NCBI RefSeq assembly: GCF_900176035.1
Contig: NZ_FWWT01000005.1
Coordinates: 1-64,000, forward strand
Reading direction: 5' to 3'
Length of the DNA stretch: 64,000 nucleotides
Source of the DNA: Desulfonispora thiosulfatigenes DSM 11270
GTDB lineage: Bacteria > Bacillota > Peptococcia > Peptococcales > Desulfonisporaceae
Shown piece by piece: positions 37,408 to 47,125 of this stretch. The position numbers and the translations under genes are program-made. Each line of letters opens with the position of its first letter. Position 1 is the stretch's first letter. The notes under the pieces were generated by a model, which saw only the letters and a program-made list of their open reading frames with translations, searched no databases and was not told the origin of the DNA.

Positions 37408-37500
37408 CTATTGAATTATATTTAATATCTCTATGTTTGTAAAGAGTAATTTAAACATAACTTCTCTTCTTTATTTATAGTATATTTTATCTTAAACATT

Positions 37501-37539
37501 AGAAAGCCTATTAAGGATTGAATCCTTAATAGGCTTTCT
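37501..37539 (-). terminator. Long perfect hairpin after the copper-storage gene
   Basis: Nineteen-base-pair perfect inverted repeat (AGAAAGCCTATTAAGGATT and its complement) about 40 bases after the gene stop, with only a moderate T-rich tail. Most likely a terminator. Confidence 0.75.
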
Positions 37540-37579
37540 AGGTAAAACCTTTAATTTTTAATATCTTTGTTACAGCTGA

Positions 37580-37927
37580 TTACATGGATGCCATTTTTCT
37601 ACATTCATCTGCACATTGACGGCAAATATCAGCACATTTTTGGCAATGATCATCTTTAAACATCGCACATTCCTGTGCACATTTATCACAAATTTCTGCA
37701 CAAACCTGACAATGTTGTTTAGAAAATTGACCACTCATAGACATCATACCTACTGACATTTGACACATCTGTGCACATTCCACTAGGGTGCTTACACAAT
37801 TTTTTCTTTCCTTTAAATCTGGCTCATTTAAACATGCCTCAAAACACTCATAACATGCTCTACTACATTTTGCACATGAATCTATACATGCTTGATACTT
37901 ATCAGTTTTATTTGTTACGATACCCAC
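37580..37927 (-). CDS. Four-helix-bundle copper-storage protein (Csp, DUF326)
   Basis: A 115-residue cytosolic protein with about 19 cysteines spaced CXXXC/CXXC along predicted helices (ACIDSCAKCSRACYECFEAC, HCQVCAEICDKCAQEC, HCQKCADICRQCADEC). This is the Csp pattern, in which cysteines lining a four-helix bundle bind many Cu(I) ions. The GTG at 37927 is chosen because AAAAGGGG lies 7 bases upstream; a longer frame from a TTG at 37981 lacks a ribosome site. Stands alone, next to the CsoR-like-operator operon, hinting at a metal-homeostasis neighbourhood. Confidence 0.88.
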   Translation of the reverse strand: MGIVTNKTDKYQACIDSCAKCSRACYECFEACLNEPDLKERKNCVSTLVECAQMCQMSVGMMSMSGQFSKQHCQVCAEICDKCAQECAMFKDDHCQKCADICRQCADECRKMASM

Positions 37928-38002
37928 TTTAAAACCCCTTTTCCTAAAAATATCTATTACTAGTTTATATTTCTCAATCAAAGGGGTTCTTATACATTAT
38001 AA

Positions 38003-39700
38003 TTATTTGGTTTCTTCAAAATGCGTGACCTTATTTCTTCCATGATGTTTTGAATAATATAAAGCCTCATCTGCCTCTTGAATTAAAGTTTCGGAGTGGT
38101 CGATTTCTTTACTAGCATGCCAGGTTGTAATGCCTAAGCTAATTGTTATTCTTATACTATTATTTTCTTTATTTCTATAATCTTCAATATCCACTCTTAG
38201 CCTTTCAGCTATTTCTAACGCACTTTTCTTATCATAATTTTTCAGTAAAATTGCAAATTCTTCTCCTCCATACCTAGTTACTAAAGCATCTCTAGGGGAA
38301 TTTTCCGTTAGAATCTTTGAAACAGCTTCTAACACTTTGTCGCCCATTAAATGTCCATAGATATCATTAAACTTTTTAAAGTGATCTATATCTAACATAA
38401 TTAAAGAAATTGACCCTTTTATTTTATTCTTATTTTTAACTATCTCGATTAACTCATTTTTAAAAAAACTTTGTGTGAAGAGTCCCGTAAGTCCGTCTCT
38501 GCTTGCTTTTGTATATAGGTTAATATGTTCAAAGGCCAAATCTAGCGCAATTATGCCTAGAAAAAATATGAGCGCATAAACATTTAATTGAAGTCCTAAC
38601 GGAGAATATTGGCCTATTATTTGAAAATAGATATCATGACTACACATGACCAAAACAATAATGATCCACGGAGTCATTTTTTTAATATAAATATTTTCTT
38701 GAAAATAGTCATAAATAACTAAACCAATTATATAAAAAAAATCAGCTGCAAAAATTATAAAATAAAACCTTCGAAAAATATAGTAAGATACTAAATCTTT
38801 AAAAAAAATAATGCCAGCTATTATGACTACAACTCTAATTACCATATTTATTTTTTGTGGCCTAAGCACTGATAGTTCTGAAAATTCTCTCATAAATAGC
38901 GTGAAAAAAATGGGTATAAAAAACATACTGGAGAATATTATTTTTTGAAAAAGCAAGTAGGAAATTGGAAGAATAGTAATAAAATAATTTCCATAATATA
39001 TAGCTGTAACGAAACATAATAAGGAAAAATATAAATACTTTTTTAGCTTCTTCATTTTTAGATAAAGAAAACCGAAATAAGCTGATACAGCAAGTAAAAT
39101 GATCATATTACTAAGATACATATTAATATAGCTAATATCATACAATGCAATTTTTTTCTGTACGTCTTTAGCATTCTCAATGCTTAACGGCTCTTAGGGA
39201 CCATATTCATACGTACTATGGGTTCGTATTGCGATGATATTTTCTTGACCATATACAATTAATTTCTTTGGAATAAAGTACCCAATTTTTTTATTCCAAT
39301 TACTAAAAAGGTTATGAGTGTCAGCAATAGTTTTACCAATCAAATTACCATTAAAATATACACTATGGTAATTTGCCATCCTCTGAACATAAAGCATTAA
39401 ATCTTCTTCCTTTAATTCCTTAGGAATAAAGATCTTCTTTCGAAACCATATCACTTTATTTACCTTTTCTTGTTCTTTTTTTACAATTACATCGGTATAT
39501 ATAAAAGGTGCCTCTTTCCAGGTGCTATCTTCATAATCTGTAATCATAAAATCTGGGGAATCATTTACAGAATATAGCCAATTACCATTCAACGTTATTT
39601 TATTTGGAGTATCATCAGACTTGATAGATATATTTATAATAATCAAAATAGATAATAAGAAAATAAAAAGAAGTGATAGTATCCATCCTTTATCTTTCAT
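38003..39700 (-). pseudogene. 7TM-receptor diguanylate cyclase interrupted by in-frame TAA
   Basis: A single 566-codon frame. Residues 1-168: a membrane anchor and an extracellular jelly-roll sugar-binding-like domain (LNGNWLYS ... WFRKKIFIP ... VYFNGNLIG). Then TAA at 39194-39196, followed in the same frame by PLSIENAKDV, seven predicted membrane helices (7TMR-DISM type) and a GGDEF domain with an intact RYGGEEF active site. The normal family architecture is exactly this order, so the stop splits one gene. The downstream piece has an ATG at 39145 but no clear ribosome site. An RxxD inhibitory site is absent. Confidence 0.82.
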
Positions 39701-39828
39701 ATCTTTTCCCCCAAATAATACCTTATTAAATAAATAATTTTACTATTAATTAGAAAAACACTACAGATGCTTGCTATTTAGTATATTCCTATGTTTACCA
39801 TTAGTTCTTAATCTAAAAATTTTCTTAA

Positions 39829-39880
39829 AAAAGGGGCTACCTCAAAATGAATATTAATTCATTTTGAGGTAGCCCCTTTT
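39829..39880 (-). terminator. Long bidirectional terminator
   Basis: Perfect 24-bp stem (AAAAGGGGCTACCTCAAAAT... and complement) with a 4-base loop and T runs on both strands, after the CBS-ACT gene of the liv operon. Confidence 0.9.
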
Positions 39881-39941
39881 ACTATTGGTATAACATATAC
39901 ATAACATAATATTTTATTTTATTAAATTTATTTAACTTTTG

Positions 39942-40592
39942 CTAATTATTATCATAGCTTTTAAGCACATGAATAACCTTGTAACCACGTTCCATCAGAG
40001 CCTGTTCAATTTCAGTAGTATTGGAGCTATTTATTCTAATTATAACATCACTTGTACTACCACTACCTTTATAAACTGCAATATGGGATACATTTACGCC
40101 AAAAGATTTTAATATGCTAGACATTTCTGAAAGTGATCCAGGCACATCCTTAGCTTCGACAGTTATTCTTGTACCGGCATCTCTAAAGCCTAATAAGTCA
40201 ATAAAAGCATCAAAAATATCTGTTTCAGTTATAATCCCGACAAGCTTATCGCCTCTCATTACAGGTAAGGCACCGATTCGATTATCCCTCATTAAAATTG
40301 CAGCTTCTTCTAAGAGTGCATCTTCTGAAATAGCAATAGGGTTTTTACTCATGGCATCTTTAACAGTTGCTTTAGCTAACAAATAATTAACTTCATAAAT
40401 ACTTAGTGTAGTTGCATTAGACGGGGTTACCTTTTGTAATTCCTTCTCTGTAACAATTCCCACTAACTTTCCACCCTCAAGTACTGGTAGCCTCCTAATT
40501 TTATGCTTAGACATTATTTCAAAAGCATCCGTAATAATGTCCTTAGGGGAAATTGTATATGGATTTGCAGTCATTCTACTTTTTACAAACAT
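39942..40592 (-). CDS. CBS-pair plus ACT-domain protein (AcuB-like)
   Basis: A 216-residue regulator: two CBS domains (MFVKSRMTANPYTIS ..., VKDAMSKNPIAIS ... IITETDIFDAF), then an ACT domain (ITVEAKDVPGSLSEMSSILKSFGVNV, about 140-210). AcuB-type proteins bind nucleotides and possibly amino acids. It is 14 bases after livF and the last gene of the branched-chain amino-acid ABC operon, suggesting it senses an amino acid and modulates its use. Confidence 0.9.
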   Translation of the reverse strand: MFVKSRMTANPYTISPKDIITDAFEIMSKHKIRRLPVLEGGKLVGIVTEKELQKVTPSNATTLSIYEVNYLLAKATVKDAMSKNPIAISEDALLEEAAILMRDNRIGALPVMRGDKLVGIITETDIFDAFIDLLGFRDAGTRITVEAKDVPGSLSEMSSILKSFGVNVSHIAVYKGSGSTSDVIIRINSSNTTEIEQALMERGYKVIHVLKSYDNN

Positions 40593-40606
40593 AATAATCC
40601 TCCTTT

Positions 40607-41311
40607 CTAACCTCCTAAATAAGCTTTCGTCACATCTTCACTTGCTAATAATTCCTTTGAAGTACCACTAAGAACAATTCTACCTGTTTCTATAACATAA
40701 GCTCTGTCAGCTATAGATAGAGCCATATTAGCATTTTGTTCTATTAGTAGTATAGTCGTTCCTATTTCATTTATATTCTTAATAATTTTAAATATCTCCA
40801 TAATGAGTAAAGGTGCAAGTCCCATAGATGGTTCATCTAAAAGTAAAATCTTTGGCTTAGACATAAGAGCACGTCCCATAGCGAGCATCTGTTGCTCTCC
40901 TCCTGATAATGTTCCAGCCATCTGTTTGTTTCTCTTTCCCAAAATGGGAAAAAGCTCATAAACATTGTTCATATCCTTACGTATTTCTGCCTTATCACGT
41001 CTTAAGTAAGCCCCTAGTTCTAAATTTTCTAGAACAGACATACGTGAAAAAACGCGTCGTCCTTCAGGAACATGAGAAACACCTAAACTAACTCTATCTG
41101 GTGCTATAATTTTATTTAATTCTTTGCCATCTAAAGATACTGTACCACCTGAAGGCTTAACAAGTCCAGATATAGTTCCAAGTGTTGATGTCTTACCTGC
41201 ACCATTTGCTCCGATCAAGGTAACTATTTCACCATCATTAACTGTTAAGGAAATATCTTTTAGAGCGTGAATGACCCCGTAGTGCACATTTACGTTTTTA
41301 AGCTCAAGCAT
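40607..41311 (-). CDS. livF: Branched-chain amino-acid ABC transporter ATPase LivF
   Basis: A 234-residue ATPase with Walker A GANGAGKTS, signature LSGGEQQML and Walker B ILLLDEPSMGLAP. It works with LivG to power uptake through LivH and LivM. Overlaps livG by 8 bases. Confidence 0.95.
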   Translation of the reverse strand: MLELKNVNVHYGVIHALKDISLTVNDGEIVTLIGANGAGKTSTLGTISGLVKPSGGTVSLDGKELNKIIAPDRVSLGVSHVPEGRRVFSRMSVLENLELGAYLRRDKAEIRKDMNNVYELFPILGKRNKQMAGTLSGGEQQMLAMGRALMSKPKILLLDEPSMGLAPLLIMEIFKIIKNINEIGTTILLIEQNANMALSIADRAYVIETGRIVLSGTSKELLASEDVTKAYLGG

Positions 41312-42086
41312 TCACTTCGCCTCCCAGATAAGCTTCAATTACTCGTTTGTTTGATTTAATCTCTTCAGGTACCCCAGAGGCAATCAACATCCCATAATCT
41401 AAAACATTTATTCTCTCACAAATTTTCATAACTAAAGACATATCATGTTCAATAAGTAAGATAGTTAAATTAAATTCTTCGCGTAGCCATTTAATGCTTT
41501 CTGTTAGAGCTGCCGTTTCAGCTGGATTCATTCCTGCAGCCGGTTCATCTAATAATAATAACGAAGGCTTAGTGGCAAGTGCTCTTGCAATTTCCAAATG
41601 TCTTTGTTCTCCATAAGATAAGTTTTTTGATAAATCATTTTTTTTGTTATCAAGTTTAAATATTTCCAATAATTCATTAGCCATTTTTAAAAGTTCTTTT
41701 TCTTCTCTATAATAAGCGGGAGTATGAATAAAAGATGCTCCCAGGCCATATTTTACATTTTGGTGCATAGCTATTCTCACATTATCTAAAACAGTTAAAT
41801 CTTTAAAAAGACGTATATTTTGAAAGGTACGTGCTACCCCAAGTTTAGTAATATCATAAGGCTTACGCCCTGCGATACTTTGTTTTTTACCATCTATGTT
41901 TAACGTAATACTTCCAGAGGTTGGAACATATACACCAGTTAATAAATTAAAAAGTGTTGTTTTACCTGCTCCATTTGGTCCAATTAGTCCTACTAGTTCT
42001 CCCTTTTGTAAATCCATATTTACATTTGAAACAGCAGTTAGACCACCAAAAGATTTCGTTAATTTTTCTACTTGCATTAGTGACAT
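41304..42086 (-). CDS. livG: Branched-chain amino-acid ABC transporter ATPase LivG
   Basis: A 260-residue ATPase with Walker A GPNGAGKTT, the LivG-type RTFQNIRLF segment, signature LSYGEQRHLEIARAL and LLLDEPAAGMNPAE. ATG after GGAGG, 14 bases downstream of livM. Confidence 0.95.
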   Translation of the reverse strand: MSLMQVEKLTKSFGGLTAVSNVNMDLQKGELVGLIGPNGAGKTTLFNLLTGVYVPTSGSITLNIDGKKQSIAGRKPYDITKLGVARTFQNIRLFKDLTVLDNVRIAMHQNVKYGLGASFIHTPAYYREEKELLKMANELLEIFKLDNKKNDLSKNLSYGEQRHLEIARALATKPSLLLLDEPAAGMNPAETAALTESIKWLREEFNLTILLIEHDMSLVMKICERINVLDYGMLIASGVPEEIKSNKRVIEAYLGGEVNA

Positions 42087-42100
42087 TTTCCCACCTCCTC

Positions 42101-43069
42101 TTATTCTACCTTAGAAGACTTATTTTTATTAAACATTTTACCCCATTTACCAAATATCTCAAGAGATAATTCTTTTGACCCCATTATTCCTTGTGGTCTA
42201 TAAAGCATAATAATAATTAATAATAATGAATAGATTATCATTCTAATTGCTGGAAATGCCTGTAAATAGGTAGTAAGAGCTGCTAGTAAAATAGCTGCAA
42301 TAATAGAACCTGAAAGACTCCCTAATCCCCCTAAAACTACGATTACTAGAAAATCGATTGATTTTAAAAATCCAAAAAGATCAGGTTTTAAGAAATAAAA
42401 ATAAGAAGCATATAGTCCCCCTGCAATACCAGCAAAAAATGCGCCCATTGCAAAGGCTATAATTTTATATTTAGTTGTATTAATACCCATAGATTCAGAT
42501 GCAATCTCATCTTCTCTGATTGAAATACACGCACGTCCATGAGAAGAATTAATAAAATTGCTTATGATTAAAATGGTTCCCGCTGTAAAAATAAACATCC
42601 ATACCCAATTTGTGTATTGTGGTATCCCACTAAGCCCTGCAGCACCATTAGTAATCTCTAAGTTTAAAAAAACAATACGGATAATTTCAGCTAACCCTAA
42701 GGTTGCAATAGCTAAATAGTCTCCCTTTAATCTAAGGGTCGGTATTCCAACTAAAAAACCTACAAAAGACGCTAAAATAGCACCTGCAAATAAACCAATT
42801 AAAAAACCAACAATGGAATCAAATTCTAAAGAAATAATAGCGCAGGTATAAGCTCCGATAGCCATAAAACCTGCATGACCAAGTGATAATTGTCCAGTAA
42901 AGCCTACCACTAAATTAAGGCTAACTGCCATAATAATATTAATACAAATAAGAGCCAAAGTAACTTGTAAATAATCATTAATAATATTTAATGAAATCAG
43001 TACTTGCACAATTGCAAAGGTGGCAAGAAGCAAGACTGGTTTTGTCATATTTTTTAATATATGCTTCAT
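42101..43069 (-). CDS. livM: Branched-chain amino-acid ABC transporter permease LivM
   Basis: A 322-residue permease with about ten helices and the family motifs LSLGHAGFMAIGAYT and GIPTLRLKGDYLAIATLG, plus the cytoplasmic coupling motif REDEIASESMGIN. Three bases after livH. Confidence 0.95.
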   Translation of the reverse strand: MKHILKNMTKPVLLLATFAIVQVLISLNIINDYLQVTLALICINIIMAVSLNLVVGFTGQLSLGHAGFMAIGAYTCAIISLEFDSIVGFLIGLFAGAILASFVGFLVGIPTLRLKGDYLAIATLGLAEIIRIVFLNLEITNGAAGLSGIPQYTNWVWMFIFTAGTILIISNFINSSHGRACISIREDEIASESMGINTTKYKIIAFAMGAFFAGIAGGLYASYFYFLKPDLFGFLKSIDFLVIVVLGGLGSLSGSIIAAILLAALTTYLQAFPAIRMIIYSLLLIIIMLYRPQGIMGSKELSLEIFGKWGKMFNKNKSSKVE

Positions 43070-43072
43070 AAT

Positions 43073-43951
43073 CTACACCTTTTCTTTCGTATTTTTTCCT
43101 AATAGACCCGCAGGCTTGATAATTAAAACTAATATTAATATTGAAAATACAACTGCATCTTTTAACATAGAATTTCCATACCCAGAAACTAAAGTTTCAG
43201 CCACTCCAATAAAATATCCTCCTAGCATAGCACCTGGAATAATCCCTATACCACCAAATACTGCGGCAACAAAGGCCTTAAGCCCCGGCATAATTCCCAT
43301 TAAAGGATCGATTGAATTATAATAAATACCAACTAACACACCTGCTGCCCCTGCTAAGGCAGAACCTATAGCAAATGTATATGATATAGTTCTATCAACT
43401 TTAATTCCCATGAGTTGGGCAGCATCAGCGTCAATAGAAACAGCTCTCATAGCCTTTCCGACTTTTGTTTTATGCACAATAAATTGTAGTAAAAGCATTA
43501 AAACGATTGTTATCAATATAATATAAATTTGTTGCATATTAATTATTACTTCACCTAAGTGAAAGGTTTTATCCGTAAGTACATTAGGATAAGAACGTAC
43601 CGTAGGACCAGCCACAAACATAGTACTGTATTCTAAAAATAAAGATACACCTATAGCTGTAATTAAAGCAGCAATTCTTGTTGCATTACGAAGAGGTTTA
43701 TATGCTATTCTTTCAATTGCAACACCAAGAACAGAACAAACAACCATTGCTAGTACTAAAGCAGGAAAAAAACCCACATTTCCATATGTAATAGCAGCAA
43801 ATCCTACATAAGCTCCTATCATATAAATATCTCCATGTGCAAAGTTAATTAAATTAATAATACCATAAACCATTGTATAACCAAGAGCAATTAGTGCATA
43901 TATACTACCTAAAGAGACACCATTTATTAACTGTTGCAAAAATTGGTCCAA
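43073..43951 (-). CDS. livH: Branched-chain amino-acid ABC transporter permease LivH
   Basis: A 292-residue permease, about eight helices, with MVYGIINLINFAHGDIYMIGAY and the coupling motif MRAVSIDADAAQLMGI. First permease of the operon, read after the binding protein with a hairpin between. Confidence 0.95.
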   Translation of the reverse strand: MDQFLQQLINGVSLGSIYALIALGYTMVYGIINLINFAHGDIYMIGAYVGFAAITYGNVGFFPALVLAMVVCSVLGVAIERIAYKPLRNATRIAALITAIGVSLFLEYSTMFVAGPTVRSYPNVLTDKTFHLGEVIINMQQIYIILITIVLMLLLQFIVHKTKVGKAMRAVSIDADAAQLMGIKVDRTISYTFAIGSALAGAAGVLVGIYYNSIDPLMGIMPGLKAFVAAVFGGIGIIPGAMLGGYFIGVAETLVSGYGNSMLKDAVVFSILILVLIIKPAGLLGKNTKEKV

Positions 43952-43984
43952 TTGTAAAACACCTCCTGATGACTTATATTAAAC

Positions 43985-44016
43985 AAACAAGTTAGAGCCT
44001 AAGCCCTAACTTGTTT
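43985..44016 (-). terminator. Hairpin between the binding-protein gene and livH
   Basis: Minus-strand stem AAACAAGTTAG / CTAACTTGTTT. It likely attenuates read-through, so the binding protein is made in excess of the membrane parts, as is usual in such operons. Confidence 0.7.
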
Positions 44017-44038
44017 ATTTAACTTGTTAAATGATAAC

Positions 44039-45244
44039 TTAAGGTCCAACTTTCACACTAGAAGCTTGAACTCCATCTTTAAGTTCAATTACAACTATTG
44101 CTTTAACAGGGTTATGGTTTTCGTCCATGCTAAATGATCCAGTTACACCTGTAAAATCTTTAGTAGCAGCAAGTGCATCTTTGATTGCTTCTGGATCATT
44201 TGATCCAGCACGTTTTACTGCATCAGCAATGAACTTACCAAGGTCATATCCTAATGCATTGAATGCATCTGGATCTTTTTTATATTTATCTTTAAAGTTT
44301 TTGATGAAATCCACAACGACTGGGTCTTGGTCTAAAGATGAATAGTGATTAGAAAAATAAACACTATTTAAAGCTTCAGCACCAGCAAGTTCTAATAATT
44401 TTGGTGAATCTAATCCATCAGCTCCTAAAATAGGTGCTGTAATTCCTAAATTACGTGCTTGTTTAATTAAAAGACCAGCTTCTTCATAATATCCTGGTAA
44501 AAAGATAACATCATATTCTTGATTTTTAACACTAGTTAGAATTGCATTAAAGTCTTTTTCTTTTGCTATGTAACCTTCTTCCGCTACAATAGTTCCACCA
44601 CCATCAGTAAAAGTTGCTCTAAAGTTTTCTGCAAGTCCTTTAGCATAGTCACTAGAGTTGTCTTTAATGATTACAGCCGTCTTCGCCTCTAAGTTACGAG
44701 CAGCAAAGTTTGCCATTGCAGTTCCTTGGAAAGAATCACTAAAGCAAAGTCTAAAAACATATTCCTTAGCACTGCCTGGTACAATTTTACCATTTTTATC
44801 AAGCTTAACTGTTACATCATCTGCTGTAGCAGAAGCAGAAACCATTGGAATTTTATTTTTCATTGCTACAGGTTCTTGAGCTTTAAAGTTACCAGATGTA
44901 GCAGGTCCTAAAACTGCAACTACTTTATCATTAGTCATAAGTTTAGTTGCAGTAGAAGTTGCTTCAGCTGGTTCTGATTTATTGTCATACTCAATAGGCT
45001 CGATCATTTTTCCGTCAATCCCGCCAGCAGCATTGATTTCATCAAAAGCCATTTTAATTCCATCAACAGAACTTTGACCATATGAAGCTACTCCACCAGA
45101 TAATTCATAGTTAATACCAATTTTAACTGTTTTGTCGCCTTCTCCATCTTTTTCAGCTGCAGGTTTTTCATTACTGCAACCTACTAAAGCACCAGCAAGA
45201 AGTACTAAAACTAACATAATGCTAAATAGTTTGTTCTTGAACAT
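44039..45244 (-). CDS. Branched-chain amino-acid ABC transporter substrate-binding lipoprotein
   Basis: A 401-residue lipoprotein: signal peptide with lipobox GALVGC (Cys about 23) and a two-lobed periplasmic-binding type I fold (VKIGINYELSGGVASYGQSS ..., GPATSGNFKAQEPVA). LivJ/LivK type, so ligands are probably Leu/Ile/Val, although aromatic or other amino acids are possible. First gene of the liv operon; ATG after GGAGG. Confidence 0.93.
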   Translation of the reverse strand: MFKNKLFSIMLVLVLLAGALVGCSNEKPAAEKDGEGDKTVKIGINYELSGGVASYGQSSVDGIKMAFDEINAAGGIDGKMIEPIEYDNKSEPAEATSTATKLMTNDKVVAVLGPATSGNFKAQEPVAMKNKIPMVSASATADDVTVKLDKNGKIVPGSAKEYVFRLCFSDSFQGTAMANFAARNLEAKTAVIIKDNSSDYAKGLAENFRATFTDGGGTIVAEEGYIAKEKDFNAILTSVKNQEYDVIFLPGYYEEAGLLIKQARNLGITAPILGADGLDSPKLLELAGAEALNSVYFSNHYSSLDQDPVVVDFIKNFKDKYKKDPDAFNALGYDLGKFIADAVKRAGSNDPEAIKDALAATKDFTGVTGSFSMDENHNPVKAIVVIELKDGVQASSVKVGP

Positions 45245-45295
45245 AGATAAATCCTCCTCTGTGAAATTTTAATAGTGTATTAATTAACTATCACT

Positions 45296-45333
45296 ATTAT
45301 ATATTAGTTTTTTAATTTCAACAATAGTTGAAA
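45296..45333 (-). promoter_or_regulatory. liv operon promoter with overlapping palindrome
   Basis: Minus-strand -10 TATAAT (45296-45301); 17 bases upstream, the -35 position (45319-45324, TTGTTG) lies inside a perfect TTTCAAC-4-GTTGAAA inverted repeat (45316-45333). A repressor could occupy this; the regulator is unknown. Confidence 0.5.
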
Positions 45334-45655
45334 ATATATTCTGAATATAAATTTATTTAAAGCATCTAATCTTCGCTATTCTACTCATTTTTATCCTTTA
45401 ATGCGTGTTTTTCCGACTTTGTTTTATAATTATTCTATACTAGTACACCTTGTATATTAATATTTGACTTATATATTCATTCTGTTATATATTACATTTA
45501 AATTGACATAGTTACTGTTTAACTATTTTGGTTAGTGTAAGACCTATTTTATGTTTTCACTGAGTTCGTTAATTTAATATCTACTTTGTGTTTTTAATCT
45601 TAGTTATCGAAAAAACATTTGTTAGCAATCAAGATAATTTAGAATTTATGACACA
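45334..45655. other. Non-coding AT-rich spacer
   Basis: No credible gene on either strand. It contains one further inverted repeat (ATAGTTA-5-TAACTAT, 45508-45526) preceded by a TTGACA-like hexamer on the plus strand, but no gene follows on that strand, so no function is assigned. Confidence 0.5.
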
Positions 45656-45658
45656 AAA

Positions 45659-45720
45659 AAACAGACCCTTTTGAACTGCTCTACCTTCTAATTGAAGAGC
45701 ATAACTTTAGGTCTGCTTTT
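45659..45720 (-). terminator. Intrinsic terminator after the acetate-family transporter
   Basis: Two-tier minus-strand hairpin (GCAGACCT / AGGGTCTG with an inner GCTCT / AGAGC helix) ending in T7. Confidence 0.82.
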
Positions 45721-45736
45721 TAATATTCTTATTTTT

Positions 45737-46336
45737 TTATTTTACAGGTCCAATCGGCAAAACTGTTTTACCATATACTTCATTTATCACCTGAGCTAGA
45801 GCCGTATAAATAGCTGAAAATCCACAAACTATTCCTTCATAACCTGCAATCATTTTAATTGTTTCATTACCTGTAAAATCTCCTAAAGCAAGAAGAAAAA
45901 ACAAAATTGTTAACGTTCCAAAAACTACTTGTAACGCTTTAGTAATTTTAAGGGTTCCGATAAACATAACAAAGGTAAATAATCCCCACATAAAAAGATA
46001 TGTTGCCATTGCAAGGTCATCTGCTGCTTCTGCCCAACCTAGTCGTGGCATTACCAGAAGACCAACTAATGTAAGCCAAAAGAATCCATAAGAAATAAAA
46101 GCTGTTGTTGCAAATGTGTTATTCTTCTTCCATTCCATAATACCAGCAATTATTTGGGCAAACCCACCATAAAATATACCCATTGCTAAAATCATCGCAC
46201 TAAGAGGAAAAAATCCCGCATTATGAACATTAAGTAAAACTGTGGTCATACCAAAAGCCAATAATCCTAGTGGGGCTGGATTTGCCGTTTGATCCTTTAA
46301 ACTGGCAATTATCATACCCTTATCATCTTTCTTCAT
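45737..46336 (-). CDS. satP: GPR1/FUN34/YaaH-family acetate transporter
   Basis: A 199-residue protein with six helices and the family signature [11 protein letters not shown]. Members carry acetate and succinate with protons. It lies 31 bases after the polar amino-acid ABC ATPase on the same strand and shares its terminator. Linking amino-acid uptake to acetate movement fits an amino-acid fermenter, where acetate is an end product; direction is not known. Confidence 0.9.
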   Translation of the reverse strand: MKKDDKGMIIASLKDQTANPAPLGLLAFGMTTVLLNVHNAGFFPLSAMILAMGIFYGGFAQIIAGIMEWKKNNTFATTAFISYGFFWLTLVGLLVMPRLGWAEAADDLAMATYLFMWGLFTFVMFIGTLKITKALQVVFGTLTILFFLLALGDFTGNETIKMIAGYEGIVCGFSAIYTALAQVINEVYGKTVLPIGPVK

Positions 46337-46367
46337 TAACTTACCTCCATTATGATATTTTATATTT

Positions 46368-47108
46368 TTAACCTTGAGTCAAAGTGCGCTTTAAAAATTC
46401 TCTAGTTCGCACTTCTTTTGGGTTATTAAATATTTGTTCTGGTTTACCTTCTTCTGCTATAACACCCTTGTCCATAAACACAACCCGATCAGCTACATCT
46501 TTTGCAAAGCCCATTTCATGAGTTACAATTAACATCGTAAGACCAATTTCAGCCAGTTCCTTCATTACCTTTAGAACTTCTCCTACCATTTCAGGATCAA
46601 GAGCTGATGTTGGCTCATCAAATAGCATTACATCAGGATCCATAGAAAGGGCTCTAGCAATTGCTACACGTTGCTTTTGACCACCTGATAATTGTCTAGG
46701 TTTAGCATTAATATATTGCTCCATTCCCACCACTTTAAGGTATTTCATTGCTACCTCTTCGGCTTCTTCTTTAGAACGTTTCAATACTTTCATTTGACCT
46801 ACAACACAATTACTTAAAGCATTATGATTATTAAATAAATTAAACTGTTGAAACACCATCCCAAGTTTTGTCCGATAAGCATAAATATCATGTTTATCAT
46901 CTAATATATTTTCTCCCTGATAGATGATTTGACCACCACTTGGCTTTTCTAAAAGGTTTACACACCGAAGAAGGGTAGATTTGCCAGATCCAGATGATCC
47001 AATGATGCACACTACTTCACCTTTTTTTACTGAAAAATTAATATCTTTTAATACTTCATGAGATCCAAAGGATTTGCTTAGATGTTGAATATCAATTATC
47101 TTTTCCAA
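46368..47108 (-). CDS. Polar amino-acid ABC transporter ATPase
   Basis: A 246-residue GlnQ/HisP-type ATPase: Walker [11 protein letters not shown]-loop [11 protein letters not shown], signature [15 protein letters not shown], Walker [15 protein letters not shown] and H-loop VTHEMGF. Works with the permease and binding protein just upstream. Confidence 0.95.
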   Translation of the reverse strand: MEKIIDIQHLSKSFGSHEVLKDINFSVKKGEVVCIIGSSGSGKSTLLRCVNLLEKPSGGQIIYQGENILDDKHDIYAYRTKLGMVFQQFNLFNNHNALSNCVVGQMKVLKRSKEEAEEVAMKYLKVVGMEQYINAKPRQLSGGQKQRVAIARALSMDPDVMLFDEPTSALDPEMVGEVLKVMKELAEIGLTMLIVTHEMGFAKDVADRVVFMDKGVIAEEGKPEQIFNNPKEVRTREFLKRTLTQG

Positions 47109-47125
47109 ATTTTCTCCTCCTTCGT

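Noticed and set aside
37501-37539. Mobile-element terminal repeat or attachment site
   Set aside because: Single perfect hairpin directly after a gene, no transposase or second copy; a terminator explains it.
39194-39196. Recoding of the in-frame stop as selenocysteine or pyrrolysine
   Set aside because: The codon is TAA; selenocysteine needs TGA and pyrrolysine TAG.
45508-45526. Plus-strand promoter with palindrome in the 45.3-45.7 kb spacer
   Set aside because: No gene follows on that strand before the next minus-strand operon, so no role can be assigned.
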